Shown here: positions 1 through 8,093 of the stretch, piece by piece | How the letters are laid out: the number at the start of each line of letters is the position of its first letter | Position numbering within the stretch: the first letter of the stretch is position 1 | Assembly (NCBI RefSeq): GCF_026683955.1 | Contig: NZ_CP113343.1 | Location: forward strand, 496,001 to 560,000 | Reading direction: 5' to 3' | DNA length: 64,000 bases | Source: Arthrobacter sp. MMS18-M83 | GTDB lineage: Bacteria > Actinomycetota > Actinomycetes > Actinomycetales > Micrococcaceae | The notes under the pieces: model-generated | Database searches by the model: none | Seen by the model: only the letters and a program-made list of their open reading frames with translations | What the model was told of the DNA's origin: nothing | Program-made: the position numbers and the translations under genes

Positions 1-182
1 TCGTCCAGGCCGAGGCTGAAGTCGTGATGGATGTGGACGATCCCGGCTCCGGCTGCCAAGCAGTTCTTGGCCTCGGTTACGATGCCCGCGGTGGTCTGTT
101 CTTCGCCGCCGGTGTTGGCGACGACGCCTGACATTGCCGTTTCGATGACGAGCGGGCGCTCGAGTTGCACGTTCTTGGACAT
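1..182 (-). CDS. BKACE-type (DUF849) beta-keto acid cleavage enzyme, N-terminal part
   Basis: The gene runs off the left edge; only about 60 N-terminal residues are visible. They start MSKNVQLERPLVIETAMSG and contain AAGAGIVHIHHDFS, which matches the first strand and the metal-binding HxH segment of the BKACE family. These TIM-barrel enzymes condense a beta-keto acid with acetyl-CoA. The family is read from the motif and the substrate cannot be told. The ATG at 182 is the first in frame. It lies downstream of and codirectional with the M20 hydrolase, so the two probably belong to one catabolic cluster. Confidence 0.6.
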   Translation of the reverse strand, partial: MSKNVQLERPLVIETAMSGVVANTGGEEQTTAGIVTEAKNCLAAGAGIVHIHHDFSLGLD

Positions 183-312
183 GACTCATTCCTTACTTGT
201 TATTCCGGGTGGACCGACGTTGGCCCATTATCGGGGTTGTTCTTATGGACAGGTTTGAGAGGTGGCGCCAGGTCCTGGTCGGCTGAGTCATCCAGCCCGA
301 GCAGCTTGAGCC

Positions 313-1752
313 TCAGGCGTTAGCCAGCGCCCGCAGCGGGGGAGCGACCGTGCCCTCCGGGATGGGGCACAAGTATGGGGTACGGGCCGTACGTTCGGTG
401 AACTCGTTTTGAGCCTGGGCCAATGCTTCGGGTGAGAGGAACAGCGTCAAAGCGGTTCCTGCCATAATCTTTGCCGCATGGATGAGGCCCTTGTGGGCGG
501 CGGGGAGTTTGCCCTGCGCCACCGTTTGCCACGCATGGAACGGGGTGCCCACGGCACAGGTCGCGGAGTACATCTGCACAGTGGGGGCGATCCAGCTCAC
601 ATCACCGACATCCGTGGAGGCAGTGACGATCCGTCGCGGGGAAGTGAACGACGGTGCAGGGAGCCCATCGTGCAGCGACTTCCCGGAGAGGGGGTCCATG
701 CCGACAGCTTCCTTCTGAACCTGAATCTCGCGGGGTTCAAGGCTGGAGGCAATCACGGCGCCTCTCCTCTGATCCTCTGCGTCGAAGGGCACCGGGCCCA
801 CTTCTCGGACTACGTCGTACTGGAGCAGCTCCAGGGCGTCATTGTGCAGGATCTCCGAGCAGGCTCCGTCGAACTCTACGGTGAGCTCTGTGTCAGTCAT
901 CAAGGCTGCTCCTTGGGCGATTCGAAGTACACGTGCGTAGAGGTCGCGCATCTGTTCACCTTCCGGGGCGCGAACGATGTAGTAAACCGAGGCGTTGGCC
1001 TGGACCACGTTGGGGGAATGCCCGCCGCTGTCGGTGATGGCGTAGTGGATCCGCGCTGCATCCGGCATATGCTCGCGAAGGAAGTTCACGCCCACGTTCA
1101 GCAGTTCCACAGCATCGAGAGCGCTGCGTCCCAAGTGTGGCGAGACGCCGGCGTGGGCCGCGAGTCCCTTGAAGTGGAAGTACGCCTGGGTGTACGCGAG
1201 CGTCGAGTGCTGCCGGAACTTGGTGGCTGTGCCGGGGTGCCAGGAGATGGCCGCGTCGATTCCCTCGAAGGCTCCGCCCGCGACCATGTAGGTCTTGCCG
1301 GCAGCCGCTTCCTCGGCAGGGCAGCCGTAGAAGCGGACCCGGCCCGGCAGATTGTTCTCCTTCAGGTAGTTCGCAGTGGCGACTGCGGCCAGAAGGGAAC
1401 CGGCGCCGAGGAGGTTGTGCCCGCAGCCCTGACCGTTCCCTGTTTGGTTTGCGTCGTCGGGTTCCGGAACCGCCGAACCCGAGGATTGGCTCAGGCCAGC
1501 GAGGGCATCATATTCCCCGAGGAACGCAATCACCGGGCCTCCCGTGCCCGCCTCAGCGGTGAACGCCGTGGGGATGCCTCCCACACCCCGCGTGATTTCC
1601 AGGCCGTGCTGCTGGGCAAGGGCCGTTAGCTTGTCCACGGACTTGTATTCCTCCCAGCGGAGCTCGGGCTCGTCCCAGATGGAATCGGAGGCCGCGATGA
1701 ACTCGGGTGATAGCTCCTCCACTTGCCTGATGATGTCGCCGATGTGGGTCAT
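313..1752 (-). CDS. M20-family amidohydrolase, AbgB-like
   Basis: A 479-residue metal-dependent amidohydrolase, close to the usual length of AbgB (p-aminobenzoyl-glutamate hydrolase subunit B). Visible hallmarks are GQGCGHNLLGAG with the metal-ligand Cys/His near residue 110, PAEEAAAGK with the general-base Glu pair, HAGVSPHLGRSALDA in the dimerisation domain, and a C-terminal TDVGDVSW. These enzymes cleave N-acyl or peptide-like amides in the cytoplasm. It follows two membrane-protein genes on the same strand, suggesting an uptake-plus-hydrolysis cluster. The exact substrate is not readable; AbgB-like is the best family guess. Confidence 0.8.
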   Translation of the reverse strand: MTHIGDIIRQVEELSPEFIAASDSIWDEPELRWEEYKSVDKLTALAQQHGLEITRGVGGIPTAFTAEAGTGGPVIAFLGEYDALAGLSQSSGSAVPEPDDANQTGNGQGCGHNLLGAGSLLAAVATANYLKENNLPGRVRFYGCPAEEAAAGKTYMVAGGAFEGIDAAISWHPGTATKFRQHSTLAYTQAYFHFKGLAAHAGVSPHLGRSALDAVELLNVGVNFLREHMPDAARIHYAITDSGGHSPNVVQANASVYYIVRAPEGEQMRDLYARVLRIAQGAALMTDTELTVEFDGACSEILHNDALELLQYDVVREVGPVPFDAEDQRRGAVIASSLEPREIQVQKEAVGMDPLSGKSLHDGLPAPSFTSPRRIVTASTDVGDVSWIAPTVQMYSATCAVGTPFHAWQTVAQGKLPAAHKGLIHAAKIMAGTALTLFLSPEALAQAQNEFTERTARTPYLCPIPEGTVAPPLRALANA

Positions 1753-1797
1753 ATTGTTCCAATCTGTGAGATCGTTACCGCTGCTGGCCAGCCGGAG

Positions 1798-2544
1798 CTA
1801 GTGGCTGCTCTTCATCAATTCAGTGCTGTCGGATCTCTGGGGCTTGTTTCTGTAGATGACCATGGTGACGGCGACGGTTAGGACAACGCCGAAGAGCGGC
1901 ACGTAGGGGGAGAACAATGGAAAGTGGTCCAGCAGCCCGAAGACAACGAGGCAGCCAACTGCCGCGCCGGCAATGAGTATGGGGTAGTTCTTCAGGTTTG
2001 TGAGCACTGCCTGGACTATGAATGCGCCCAGGATGGCCGGCACGACGAACGTGCTGACGGTGGAGAGCAAGGCGGGCGGCAAAACGCTGACGAGCAAGGT
2101 GCCGAAGATCCCCACAACTACGATGAGTGAGATCACGTGGACGATCGCCGCCGCGCAGATGGCGATCACTGCCGTCAACTGGGCCTTGGGCGTACCGGTC
2201 TTGGCGCCGATCCGGTTCTGGGCTGTTAGGACGGCTGGCAGCAGTTTGGTCGAGACGTTGCCGATCAGGAACGCCTGATACATGGAGGCGGGTCCGAGGA
2301 TGGGGAAATAGGAGACAGGCTCCACGACCCACAGCACGCCCACCGCGATGGCGAGTGCGACGAATGCTACGAGTACCTGCTCGATTCGAACCTCAAATCC
2401 CCCGAAGATGGCGAGGAGCACCGGTCCGACAAACATGGACGCCATACCGGCGACCAAGGTGACGGGTCCCCAAAAGGACGTGGTTCGGTTGAATGCGGCC
2501 AGCGGTACCGCGATTGGGGGCGCCTCAGAGGCATCGATCTTCAT
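1798..2544 (-). CDS. Polytopic membrane protein, partner of DUF5058 protein
   Basis: About 248 residues starting MKIDASEAPPIAVPL, with roughly six to seven hydrophobic segments (for example LVAGMASMFVGPVLLAIFGG and a C-terminal VVLTVAVTMVIY) and a short polar tail. The start was set at the ATG at 2544; a longer open frame upstream is only a shadow of the next gene. It lies 29 bp downstream of the DUF5058 gene and 45 bp upstream of the M20 hydrolase on the same strand. The pair probably forms a two-component transporter or permease for the hydrolase substrate. That role is inferred from hydropathy and context; no transport motif is visible. Confidence 0.6.
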   Translation of the reverse strand: MKIDASEAPPIAVPLAAFNRTTSFWGPVTLVAGMASMFVGPVLLAIFGGFEVRIEQVLVAFVALAIAVGVLWVVEPVSYFPILGPASMYQAFLIGNVSTKLLPAVLTAQNRIGAKTGTPKAQLTAVIAICAAAIVHVISLIVVVGIFGTLLVSVLPPALLSTVSTFVVPAILGAFIVQAVLTNLKNYPILIAGAAVGCLVVFGLLDHFPLFSPYVPLFGVVLTVAVTMVIYRNKPQRSDSTELMKSSH

Positions 2545-2573
2545 AATTTTCGTTCCGTTCAGCGGTGGGTCGG

Positions 2574-3296
2574 TCAGCGGGTGAAGTACGCGGCAGCGAT
2601 GGCCGCAATAATGGCCAGTCCGAGCGCCCATTCCAGGAACGCCGGTTTGTTGAACCTGCGGGCGACAAAGGTGCAGAGACCCATGACCCCGGCGGAAACA
2701 AGGAACACCATCAGGCTGGGACCTGAATGTGCAACTTCCTTGATACTCATGGTGAAGAAGACACCCACCAGGGCAGCAGTCGGAAGGAGCGCAGCCAAGG
2801 CCGAGGACTTGCGTTTCTTGGCGGATGTTGCCGTCCCGAGCCCCCGCTTCATGATTGGCGTGATGATGAGCGCAGTGAGCATCCAGCCGCAGGCACCGAG
2901 CGAAAGGACAATCAGAACCGTCACCAGAACCTCGGGGGTAAAGGTCTGGCCGCCCAGCTTGGCTCCCATCGTTTCTGCGCTGATCTTGGCGCCCACGGCG
3001 TCGAAGGCAGCGGAACCCACGAGACCGAAGCGCGCCATGGTGCTTGGAGCGCCGAAGATCGCCAGGAGGGCCATTGCCACGAGGCAGACCGCCAGCGAGG
3101 GACCTACAGCAGCCAAGCCTCCGGTGCGGAATGCTGTCCGGAAGTCTGTTGAGGTCATTTCGGCTTCGGGTGCGGCCCGGCGGGCGGCTTTGAGGTAGAT
3201 GACGCATTGAGCGATGATGACGGCGAAGACCGCTGCCGCGCCGATCCACAGCACCGGCATCACGGCGACCTGTGAGGTCGTAGGAGCTTCATTCAT
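2574..3296 (-). CDS. DUF5058-type membrane protein
   Basis: A 240-residue protein with about six transmembrane segments: VLWIGAAAVFAVIIAQCVIY, then a loop with KAARRAAPEAEMTSTDFRTA, then GLAAVGPSLAVCLVAMALLA and others. The layout and the first-loop sequence resemble DUF5058 proteins, which often sit next to a second membrane protein and an M20 peptidase, as here. It is first in the minus-strand cluster and faces the divergent Lrp-type regulator across 142 bp that should hold both promoters. The function of DUF5058 is unknown; transport of a small amide or peptide is an inference. Confidence 0.6.
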   Translation of the reverse strand: MNEAPTTSQVAVMPVLWIGAAAVFAVIIAQCVIYLKAARRAAPEAEMTSTDFRTAFRTGGLAAVGPSLAVCLVAMALLAIFGAPSTMARFGLVGSAAFDAVGAKISAETMGAKLGGQTFTPEVLVTVLIVLSLGACGWMLTALIITPIMKRGLGTATSAKKRKSSALAALLPTAALVGVFFTMSIKEVAHSGPSLMVFLVSAGVMGLCTFVARRFNKPAFLEWALGLAIIAAIAAAYFTR

Positions 3297-3438
3297 AGTG
3301 GGACCTGTTCCAGAGTGGATTTCACAGCGGGAGATTCTCTCCCGATGACCGCGACGACGAGTGCGATGCCCAAGAGACTAGGGAAAGGGGATATCCGATG
3401 TGTAAAATTGCAGCAATTGTGGAAAAGAAGCACCAGGG

Positions 3439-4467
3439 ATGAATGAATCTATGCTCGATGATCTAGATCACAGAATAATTAGTGCCCTCCAGATTGACCC
3501 CCGTATACCTTGGTCATCACTTGTGCCCGTGCTGGGTGTTGACGCCGTCACGCTCGGCCGCCGCTGGCGGAAGATGACGGAGGAGGGGGTGGTCTGGACG
3601 ACGGGGCTCCCGGTGAACTTGCATCAGAGAATCGGCGCTATCCTCATCGTCAAGTGCAACCCGAGACATGTCACTGGCGTGGTGAGCGCCTTTTCGCGTA
3701 TGCCGCAGGCGATGACCATTGATATAGGCATGGGAAATCTGGAGTTGGTGGTTACTGTCGTTGAACGGAGCGAGGAGCGTCTGGCAGGCTTCCTGTTCGA
3801 TGTGGCACGGACTACTCGGCATGTTCGTTCGGTTCAAACTCATCTGTTGACCAATCCATGGAAGCACGGAGAGCAGTGGCGGCTCGGAGCGCTGACCCCT
3901 GAAGAGGTTAAGTCCATCCCCCCGGCGAAAACGGCCAGAAAGCGGGCCGCAAAATCGATCTCGCCCGAGCTGGAGAATGCCGTCTACCAGGCGCTTGGGC
4001 CCGACGCCCGGACACCGGCCACCCGGGTGGCTGAATTGGGGGGCGTCTCGGTCCAGCGCGCCCAGGACGCGATTGATGTCATGCGCAACCGCGGCCAGAT
4101 CCAACTCCGCACGGATCTGGACAGGGCGTTTTCCGGCTGGCCGGTCCACCTCTGGTACTTCATGGACGTCCCGCCGGCAATGCTGGAAAAAGTGGGCACG
4201 GCTGTGTCAACCATGCAGGAGGTCCGTTTCGTCTCCTCCGTGGCAGGAAGCTACAACCTCATCTTCTCCGCCTGGATGCGACGGTTGGCTCAGGCACATA
4301 CCTTCGAGCGCCTCCTGGATCAAAAGTTTCAAAACGTAGCGGTTGGCAGGCGGTCAATCATCCTCAAGACACCCAAACACTTGGGTCACCTATTCGACGA
4401 CAACGGCCGGTGTACCGACACGTTTGTGCCGATGCCAACCTCAAAGATCGCCGACTTGGCTCCGTAG
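3439..4467 (+). CDS. Lrp/AsnC-family transcriptional regulator, duplicated form
   Basis: A 342-residue protein made of two Lrp-like halves. The first opens with LDDLDHRIISALQIDPR followed by a winged helix-turn-helix and a ligand-binding segment. The second HTH lies near residues 175-215 (ELENAVYQALGPDARTPATR) with another effector-binding half after it. The typical Lrp length is about 150-165 residues, so this is the double-length form common in Actinobacteria. It is divergent from the membrane-protein/hydrolase cluster and is the obvious local regulator, responding to an amino acid or amide. The start at 3439 is used; an in-frame ATG 12 bases later is also possible. Confidence 0.85.
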   Translation: MNESMLDDLDHRIISALQIDPRIPWSSLVPVLGVDAVTLGRRWRKMTEEGVVWTTGLPVNLHQRIGAILIVKCNPRHVTGVVSAFSRMPQAMTIDIGMGNLELVVTVVERSEERLAGFLFDVARTTRHVRSVQTHLLTNPWKHGEQWRLGALTPEEVKSIPPAKTARKRAAKSISPELENAVYQALGPDARTPATRVAELGGVSVQRAQDAIDVMRNRGQIQLRTDLDRAFSGWPVHLWYFMDVPPAMLEKVGTAVSTMQEVRFVSSVAGSYNLIFSAWMRRLAQAHTFERLLDQKFQNVAVGRRSIILKTPKHLGHLFDDNGRCTDTFVPMPTSKIADLAP

Positions 4468-4944
4468 ATACACTCCATCCGGCCTGGATTAATGGGACCT
4501 GCGCACGCAAGGCACCCCGCCAGGGGTTCGCCCGGGCTGGGTGCACTGTTGAGAGGGCAGGGTCAGGCCGCCGCGTCCTCGAGCGAGTTGGGGGCACGGC
4601 TGCGGCGTATGGTTGCACTCGTGATGGTCAGCATGAAGGTGAGGACCGGGGGAACTGCGGCCAAGAATGGGTGCTCGTGCGTTTGGCAGGTGTGTTTGGG
4701 CCGCGCGGCTCGTTTATCCGCAGGGGCGTGCCTCGAGGCAAACGTGCCGCGTTCTGACAGCCCACCTTCGGTGGCAACAGGACCACCGGCCCGGAGCGAT
4801 CCATCCGCCTTCCCAGAGCATCCCTGGGATGACATACCGCAAGGAACGAGCACGATGCCGGACACAAAGCCGAAACCGTGCATCCCACAGGTGTTTGTGC
4901 AGTCCCTAAGTAGCGGCAGAGCGCACGAAAAGACACCCCAGCCG
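4468..4944 (+). other. Gene-poor stretch with possible transporter-tail remnant
   Basis: No convincing gene over about 480 bases. On the minus strand a frame closing at 4563 ends with a hydrophobic segment (FLAAVPPVLTFMLTITSA) followed by TIRRSR and an acidic tail, which resembles the last membrane helix of an MFS transporter. The upstream part of that frame makes no sense, so this is at most a scrap left by recombination at the edge of the mobile-element cluster. Confidence 0.25.
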
Positions 4945-4948
4945 CTAA

Positions 4949-5224
4949 TTGAATTACAAAGGTAACAAGGGCGTCCACCACCTCGTGTGGTGGACGCCCT
5001 TGCCGACCGATCCGCTTGTCATTGTCAATGGTGAACATCCAGGTTGGTGTTGCCGTGACCCGGAAGCACTGGTCACCTATCTGAGTCTGCATCTTGGGCG
5101 CAGCAACCCCGAAGAAACCTGGTACTACTTCCACCTTGCCGCCGATTTCCGCCCCGACCTGCGCAGGCTCGCCAACACGGACCTCGAATCTATTCTCCCG
5201 GAGGCATCTCGTGACATCCGATGA
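4949..5224 (+). CDS. Small hypothetical protein upstream of broken recombinase
   Basis: An open frame of up to 91 residues, including HPGWCCRDPEALVTYLSLHL and a C-terminus LANTDLESILPEASRDIR. I do not recognise it. Its last 14 bases overlap the GTG start of the recombinase remnant at 5211, as is common for coupled genes of insertion elements, so it may be the first gene of the same element. The proposed start is overlapped by a perfect 15-bp inverted repeat at 4967-5001, so the true start may lie downstream of that hairpin. Confidence 0.35.
   Translation: MNYKGNKGVHHLVWWTPLPTDPLVIVNGEHPGWCCRDPEALVTYLSLHLGRSNPEETWYYFHLAADFRPDLRRLANTDLESILPEASRDIR
4967..5001. repeat. Perfect 15-bp inverted repeat (hairpin)
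   Basis: The arms aagggcgtccaccac (4967-4981) and gtggtggacgccctt (4987-5001) are exact reverse complements separated by 5 bases. The run lacks a T-tract, so it is not a classic terminator in either direction. It sits at the start of the broken recombinase element and could be a recombination site or an element end. Confidence 0.7.
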
Positions 5225-5880
5225 CTTCTTGCGTCTCGTCCGCACCTGGTTGACCGTCCACCTTCCCCGATCACGAAGGGGCAGTCCGCACACCATCCGC
5301 CCCTACAAGACCGCGCTGAACATGTTGCTCGCCTATCTCCGCGAAACACGGCACCTGGAGCTTGCCGAGGTCACCTTCGACGCCATCAACCACACCACCA
5401 CCATCGCCGGGTTCACCACCCGGCTGCTTAATACCAAGCACATGGCAGCCTCCTCAGCGAACCAACGGCCGGCCGCGATCAAGTCCTTCCTCTCCTACCG
5501 CGCCGCAGAGGACCCGGCACTCGTCGCGATCTGGCTGGACGTCAAATAAGTCCGGCCAGCACACGCACCGGTCCATGCCCCGACGCACTGACCATGCCCG
5601 CCGTCGAGGCGCTGATCCGAGCGCCAGGACAACATACCGGCCGTGGTCTGAGAGACACCACGATCATCCTGCTAATCTTCGATGCTGCCACGCGCGTCCA
5701 GGAAATCCTCGACCTGACACCTGCAGACATCGATACCACCCCCGGCCGCGGCCGCGTGACACTCACGGGGAAGGGCCGGAAGACCAGAACGATTCCCATC
5801 ATGGACAATACCTGCCGCCACCTCGACCAATACCTGAACGCGTTCCACCCCGGCACGCCCGAACCGGACGTGTGCCTTGC
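5211..5880 (+). pseudogene. Tyrosine recombinase, frameshifted and 3'-truncated
   Basis: Two adjacent frames together spell a tyrosine recombinase. The first (GTG 5211 to stop 5549) is the N-terminal SAM-like core-binding domain, including HTIRPYKTALNMLLAYLRET. The second (from about 5550, in the next frame) is the start of the catalytic domain: LRDTTIILLIFDAATRVQEI, then LTGKGRKTRTIPIMDN, carrying the first catalytic Arg and the beta-hairpin Lys. A frameshift lies near 5545-5555. The HxxR, His/Trp and Tyr boxes are missing because an IS110 remnant replaces the sequence from about 5880. It cannot be active as it stands. Confidence 0.75.
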
Positions 5881-6270
5881 GTCGGGTGCTGCTTTCATGG
5901 ATTCGTTGGAGGTGGTGTGCGCCCAGGTCTTCGAAAACGGTCCCGTTGGTGAGCATGTACCAGATCGCCGTGATCAGTGAGTGCTCGACCGCTACCAGTG
6001 CTCTCATCGGTCCCCTGCTTGAGGTGAGCCTCTTGTAGCGGGCCTGGAAATAGGTGCCGTCGGTGCGTGATGCTGCCATCGCGGCTATGCCGAGGGCGGC
6101 TTTGAGATGGGAGTTTCCGGGCCGGGCGTGACTGGATTTCACTTTTCCGGCGGACTCGTGCCCCGGACACACTCCAGTCCACGATGCCAGCTGGGCCGGG
6201 GTGGGGAACTGTTTCATGTCGGCCCCGGTTTCAGCGATGATGATCTCGGCAATCCTCCGGCGCACCCAAG
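5875..6270 (-). pseudogene. IS110-family transposase remnant (C-terminal third)
   Basis: The minus strand reads AEIIIAETGADMKQFPT, then ESAGKVKSSHARPGNSHLK, AALGIAAMAASRTDGTYFQ and a tail ending LQRIHESSTRRK. This is the serine-bearing transposase_20 (tnp domain) half of IS110 enzymes. The DEDD RuvC-like N-terminal half is absent. Upstream it fuses near 6255 to a sequence repeated 1529 bp away; downstream it fuses to the broken recombinase. It differs clearly in sequence from the intact transposase at 6461-7699, so it is a second IS110 type. Confidence 0.8.
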
Positions 6271-6383
6271 AACCCCGCGTCATACACTTCTACGGGCTCA
6301 CCCGCACCAAAGTGAATAGACGTCGCCAAGCGGCACCACAATTCTCATCCCTCGGCCCGCGGAAGGAACTTCCGCATCAGTTA
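6262..6383. repeat. Direct repeat copy A flanking an IS110 element
   Basis: About 112 bp here match 7801-7912 at constant spacing (1529 bp) with no gaps and about nine mismatches counted by eye. The sequence includes agcggcaccacaattctca and ctcggcccgcgg. It lies directly upstream of the remnant transposase, whereas copy B lies about 100 bp upstream of the intact transposase. Confidence 0.8.
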
Positions 6384-6460
6384 CAGACCCGTGAATAACC
6401 CGATCAGGGCGTAGGTGACCCTCCGGAGGTGTGGCTCCGGGCAAATAGGTGGTCTGGATG

Positions 6461-7699
6461 TCAGGCGGCCGGGTCTATGACGACGGTGTGCCCGAGCCGT
6501 TCGAGTTGGGTGACCAAGCGCCGGGTTTGGGCCTGATCGTAGCGGCGGTGCATCCACTCCGGTCCTAGGTCCCGGTAGGGCTCGTTGCGGCTGAGCATGT
6601 AATAGGCGCTGTCCAGGATTGAATGCGCGGCCGCGACCTGTGCCCGTTTGGCGCCGCGGCGGGAAGCGATCCGGGCCTGCTGCGCCGAGAGGTAGGTGTT
6701 TTTACTGCGTGCCGCCGACGCGGCCGCCTCGACCAGTGCCGAGGTGAGCCACTTGTTTCCGTGCCTCGCACCAGCCGGAGTCCTGCGCCCAGCCGACTCG
6801 TGGATCGCCGGCGCGACACCTGCCCACGCCGCCAAGTGCGCCGCCGACGGGAACCGCGACATGTCACCGCCTGTTTCGGCGATGATGACCTGCGCGACTT
6901 TCAGCCCCACCCCCGGAATCGTCTGCAGCAACTCAACCTGATGGGCCCACGGACGTGAAGCGTCCGCAATGGCCGCATCAAGTGTCGCCAACGCGGCCTC
7001 GACCCGGTCAAGGCGACCCAGCATCGCCGCAGCCAGCCGGGCATGATCGGCATCGAAGTGGCCCGTCAACGCCTCGATCAGGTCAGGGATCTTGGACCGC
7101 ATCTTTCCCTTCGCCAGTTGCGCCAAAACCTCCGGATCAGCTTCCCCGGCGATCAGCCCCGCGAGCATGGCGCGTGCGGAGACGGTGGTCACGGATGAGG
7201 CCACCGAGGAGATCTTGATGCTGGCATCTTCGAGCATCTTCTCCAACCGGTCGGCGTCCCTGGTCCGGTCTCCCATCAACTGCACCCGGTAACGCGTCAG
7301 CAGGCGCAGATGGCGGATCGGCGGAGGCGGCACGAACGAAGGCCGGAGCAGGCCATGCTCGAGCAATTGTGCTATCCACTCAGAGTCTTTGACGTCAGTT
7401 TTGCGGCCCGGAACCGCCTTCAAATGAGCGGCGTTGAGCAGCCAGCACTCCATCCGCTCTTCCAAGGCGTAAAACACAGGCTTCCAGTACGTGCTCGTGG
7501 ACTCCATTGCCGCCAGCGTCACCCCCTGCCCGACCAGCCAATCCCTCATCAGCTCTAGCGAGCGCGTCATTGTCCGAAACGTGCGCGTCTCGCCGTGACG
7601 ACCACCGTCCGGCCGGGGCGTGCGCACGCACACAGTCACCGATTTCTTCCCGATGTCCAGCCCGGCGACGCGTTCGAACATCACGTCCATCAGAATCAC
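6461..7699 (-). CDS. IS110-family transposase, intact
   Basis: A 412-residue DEDD-type transposase. The N-terminal RuvC-like domain shows AGLDIGKKSVTV with the first Asp near residue 15, AAMESTSTYWKPVFYALEE with the Glu, and GRKTDVKDSEWIAQLLEHG with the Asp residues. The C-terminal domain shows IPGVGLKVAQVIIAETGGDM, PSAAHLAAWAGVAP and ESAGRRTPAGARHGN with the catalytic-Ser region. The start is GTG 7699 or ATG 7690. IS110 enzymes form seamless, RNA-guided insertions using a bridge RNA made from the element's own non-coding end, so the flanks at 6384-6460 and 7700-7912 deserve attention. No frameshift is visible. Confidence 0.9.
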   Translation of the reverse strand: MILMDVMFERVAGLDIGKKSVTVCVRTPRPDGGRHGETRTFRTMTRSLELMRDWLVGQGVTLAAMESTSTYWKPVFYALEERMECWLLNAAHLKAVPGRKTDVKDSEWIAQLLEHGLLRPSFVPPPPIRHLRLLTRYRVQLMGDRTRDADRLEKMLEDASIKISSVASSVTTVSARAMLAGLIAGEADPEVLAQLAKGKMRSKIPDLIEALTGHFDADHARLAAAMLGRLDRVEAALATLDAAIADASRPWAHQVELLQTIPGVGLKVAQVIIAETGGDMSRFPSAAHLAAWAGVAPAIHESAGRRTPAGARHGNKWLTSALVEAAASAARSKNTYLSAQQARIASRRGAKRAQVAAAHSILDSAYYMLSRNEPYRDLGPEWMHRRYDQAQTRRLVTQLERLGHTVVIDPAA

Positions 7700-7790
7700 C
7701 CACCCTTTGAAGCGAGAATCAATATCAGCGCCGCTTGGAGGATCCTCTGATCAGGAAACAGACCCACGTGCTCTACGGCAACAATCCGGC

Positions 7791-7912
7791 TCACCCACGG
7801 ACCCCGCGTCATACACGTCTACGGGCTCACCCGCACCAATGTGAATAGACGTCACCAAGCGGCACCACAATTCTCACCCCTCGGCCCGCGGAAGATACTC
7901 CCGCATGAGCTA
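7791..7912. repeat. Direct repeat copy B, upstream of intact IS110 transposase
   Basis: Partner of the repeat at 6262-6383, at constant offset and without gaps. It lies about 100 bp 5' of the transposase start, where IS110-group elements encode their bridge RNA, so it may be part of the element's left end. Confidence 0.8.
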
Positions 7913-7927
7913 CACCTCTGGCATCCA

Positions 7928-7944
7928 AGGCGTGACTCACGCCT
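7928..7944. repeat. 8-bp palindrome in the gap before the recombinase trio
   Basis: The arms aggcgtga and tcacgcct are separated by one base. A second short inverted repeat (cgtaa / ttacg) follows near 8060, just before the recombinase start. These could be operators for the XRE protein of the trio or recombination sites. The rest of 7945-8093 shows no gene. Confidence 0.45.
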
Positions 7945-8093
7945 ATAGACGGAAAAGTGACAGCCCAGCACCGGGGCCTGGGGTCTATTCTCTTATGTCC
8001 TGGTGCGGGGCCCGCGCGGTGATAGGCCTTCCTCGATCATGGTAACTTAAAGGTGACATCGTAAGATTTACGTATACACCATTGGGGGTAGGA

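Larger units (their letters stand above)
6262..7912. mobile_element. IS110-type insertion bracketed by direct repeats (ends unresolved)
   Basis: The intact IS110 transposase lies between two direct repeats (6262-6383 and 7791-7912). IS110 elements normally have no terminal inverted repeats and make no long target duplications. The repeats therefore more likely reflect two IS110 copies sharing the same left-end sequence, one now deleted. Exact ends cannot be placed from this sequence alone. Confidence 0.55.

Noticed and set aside
1798..3249. A single 483-residue minus-strand ORF
   Set aside because: Its first half is an arginine-rich shadow of the DUF5058 gene frame. Only the part from ATG 2544 has membrane-protein composition.
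5672..6283. A 203-residue minus-strand ORF as one transposase
   Set aside because: Only the part above about 5880 is IS110-like. The rest is the antisense of the recombinase remnant.
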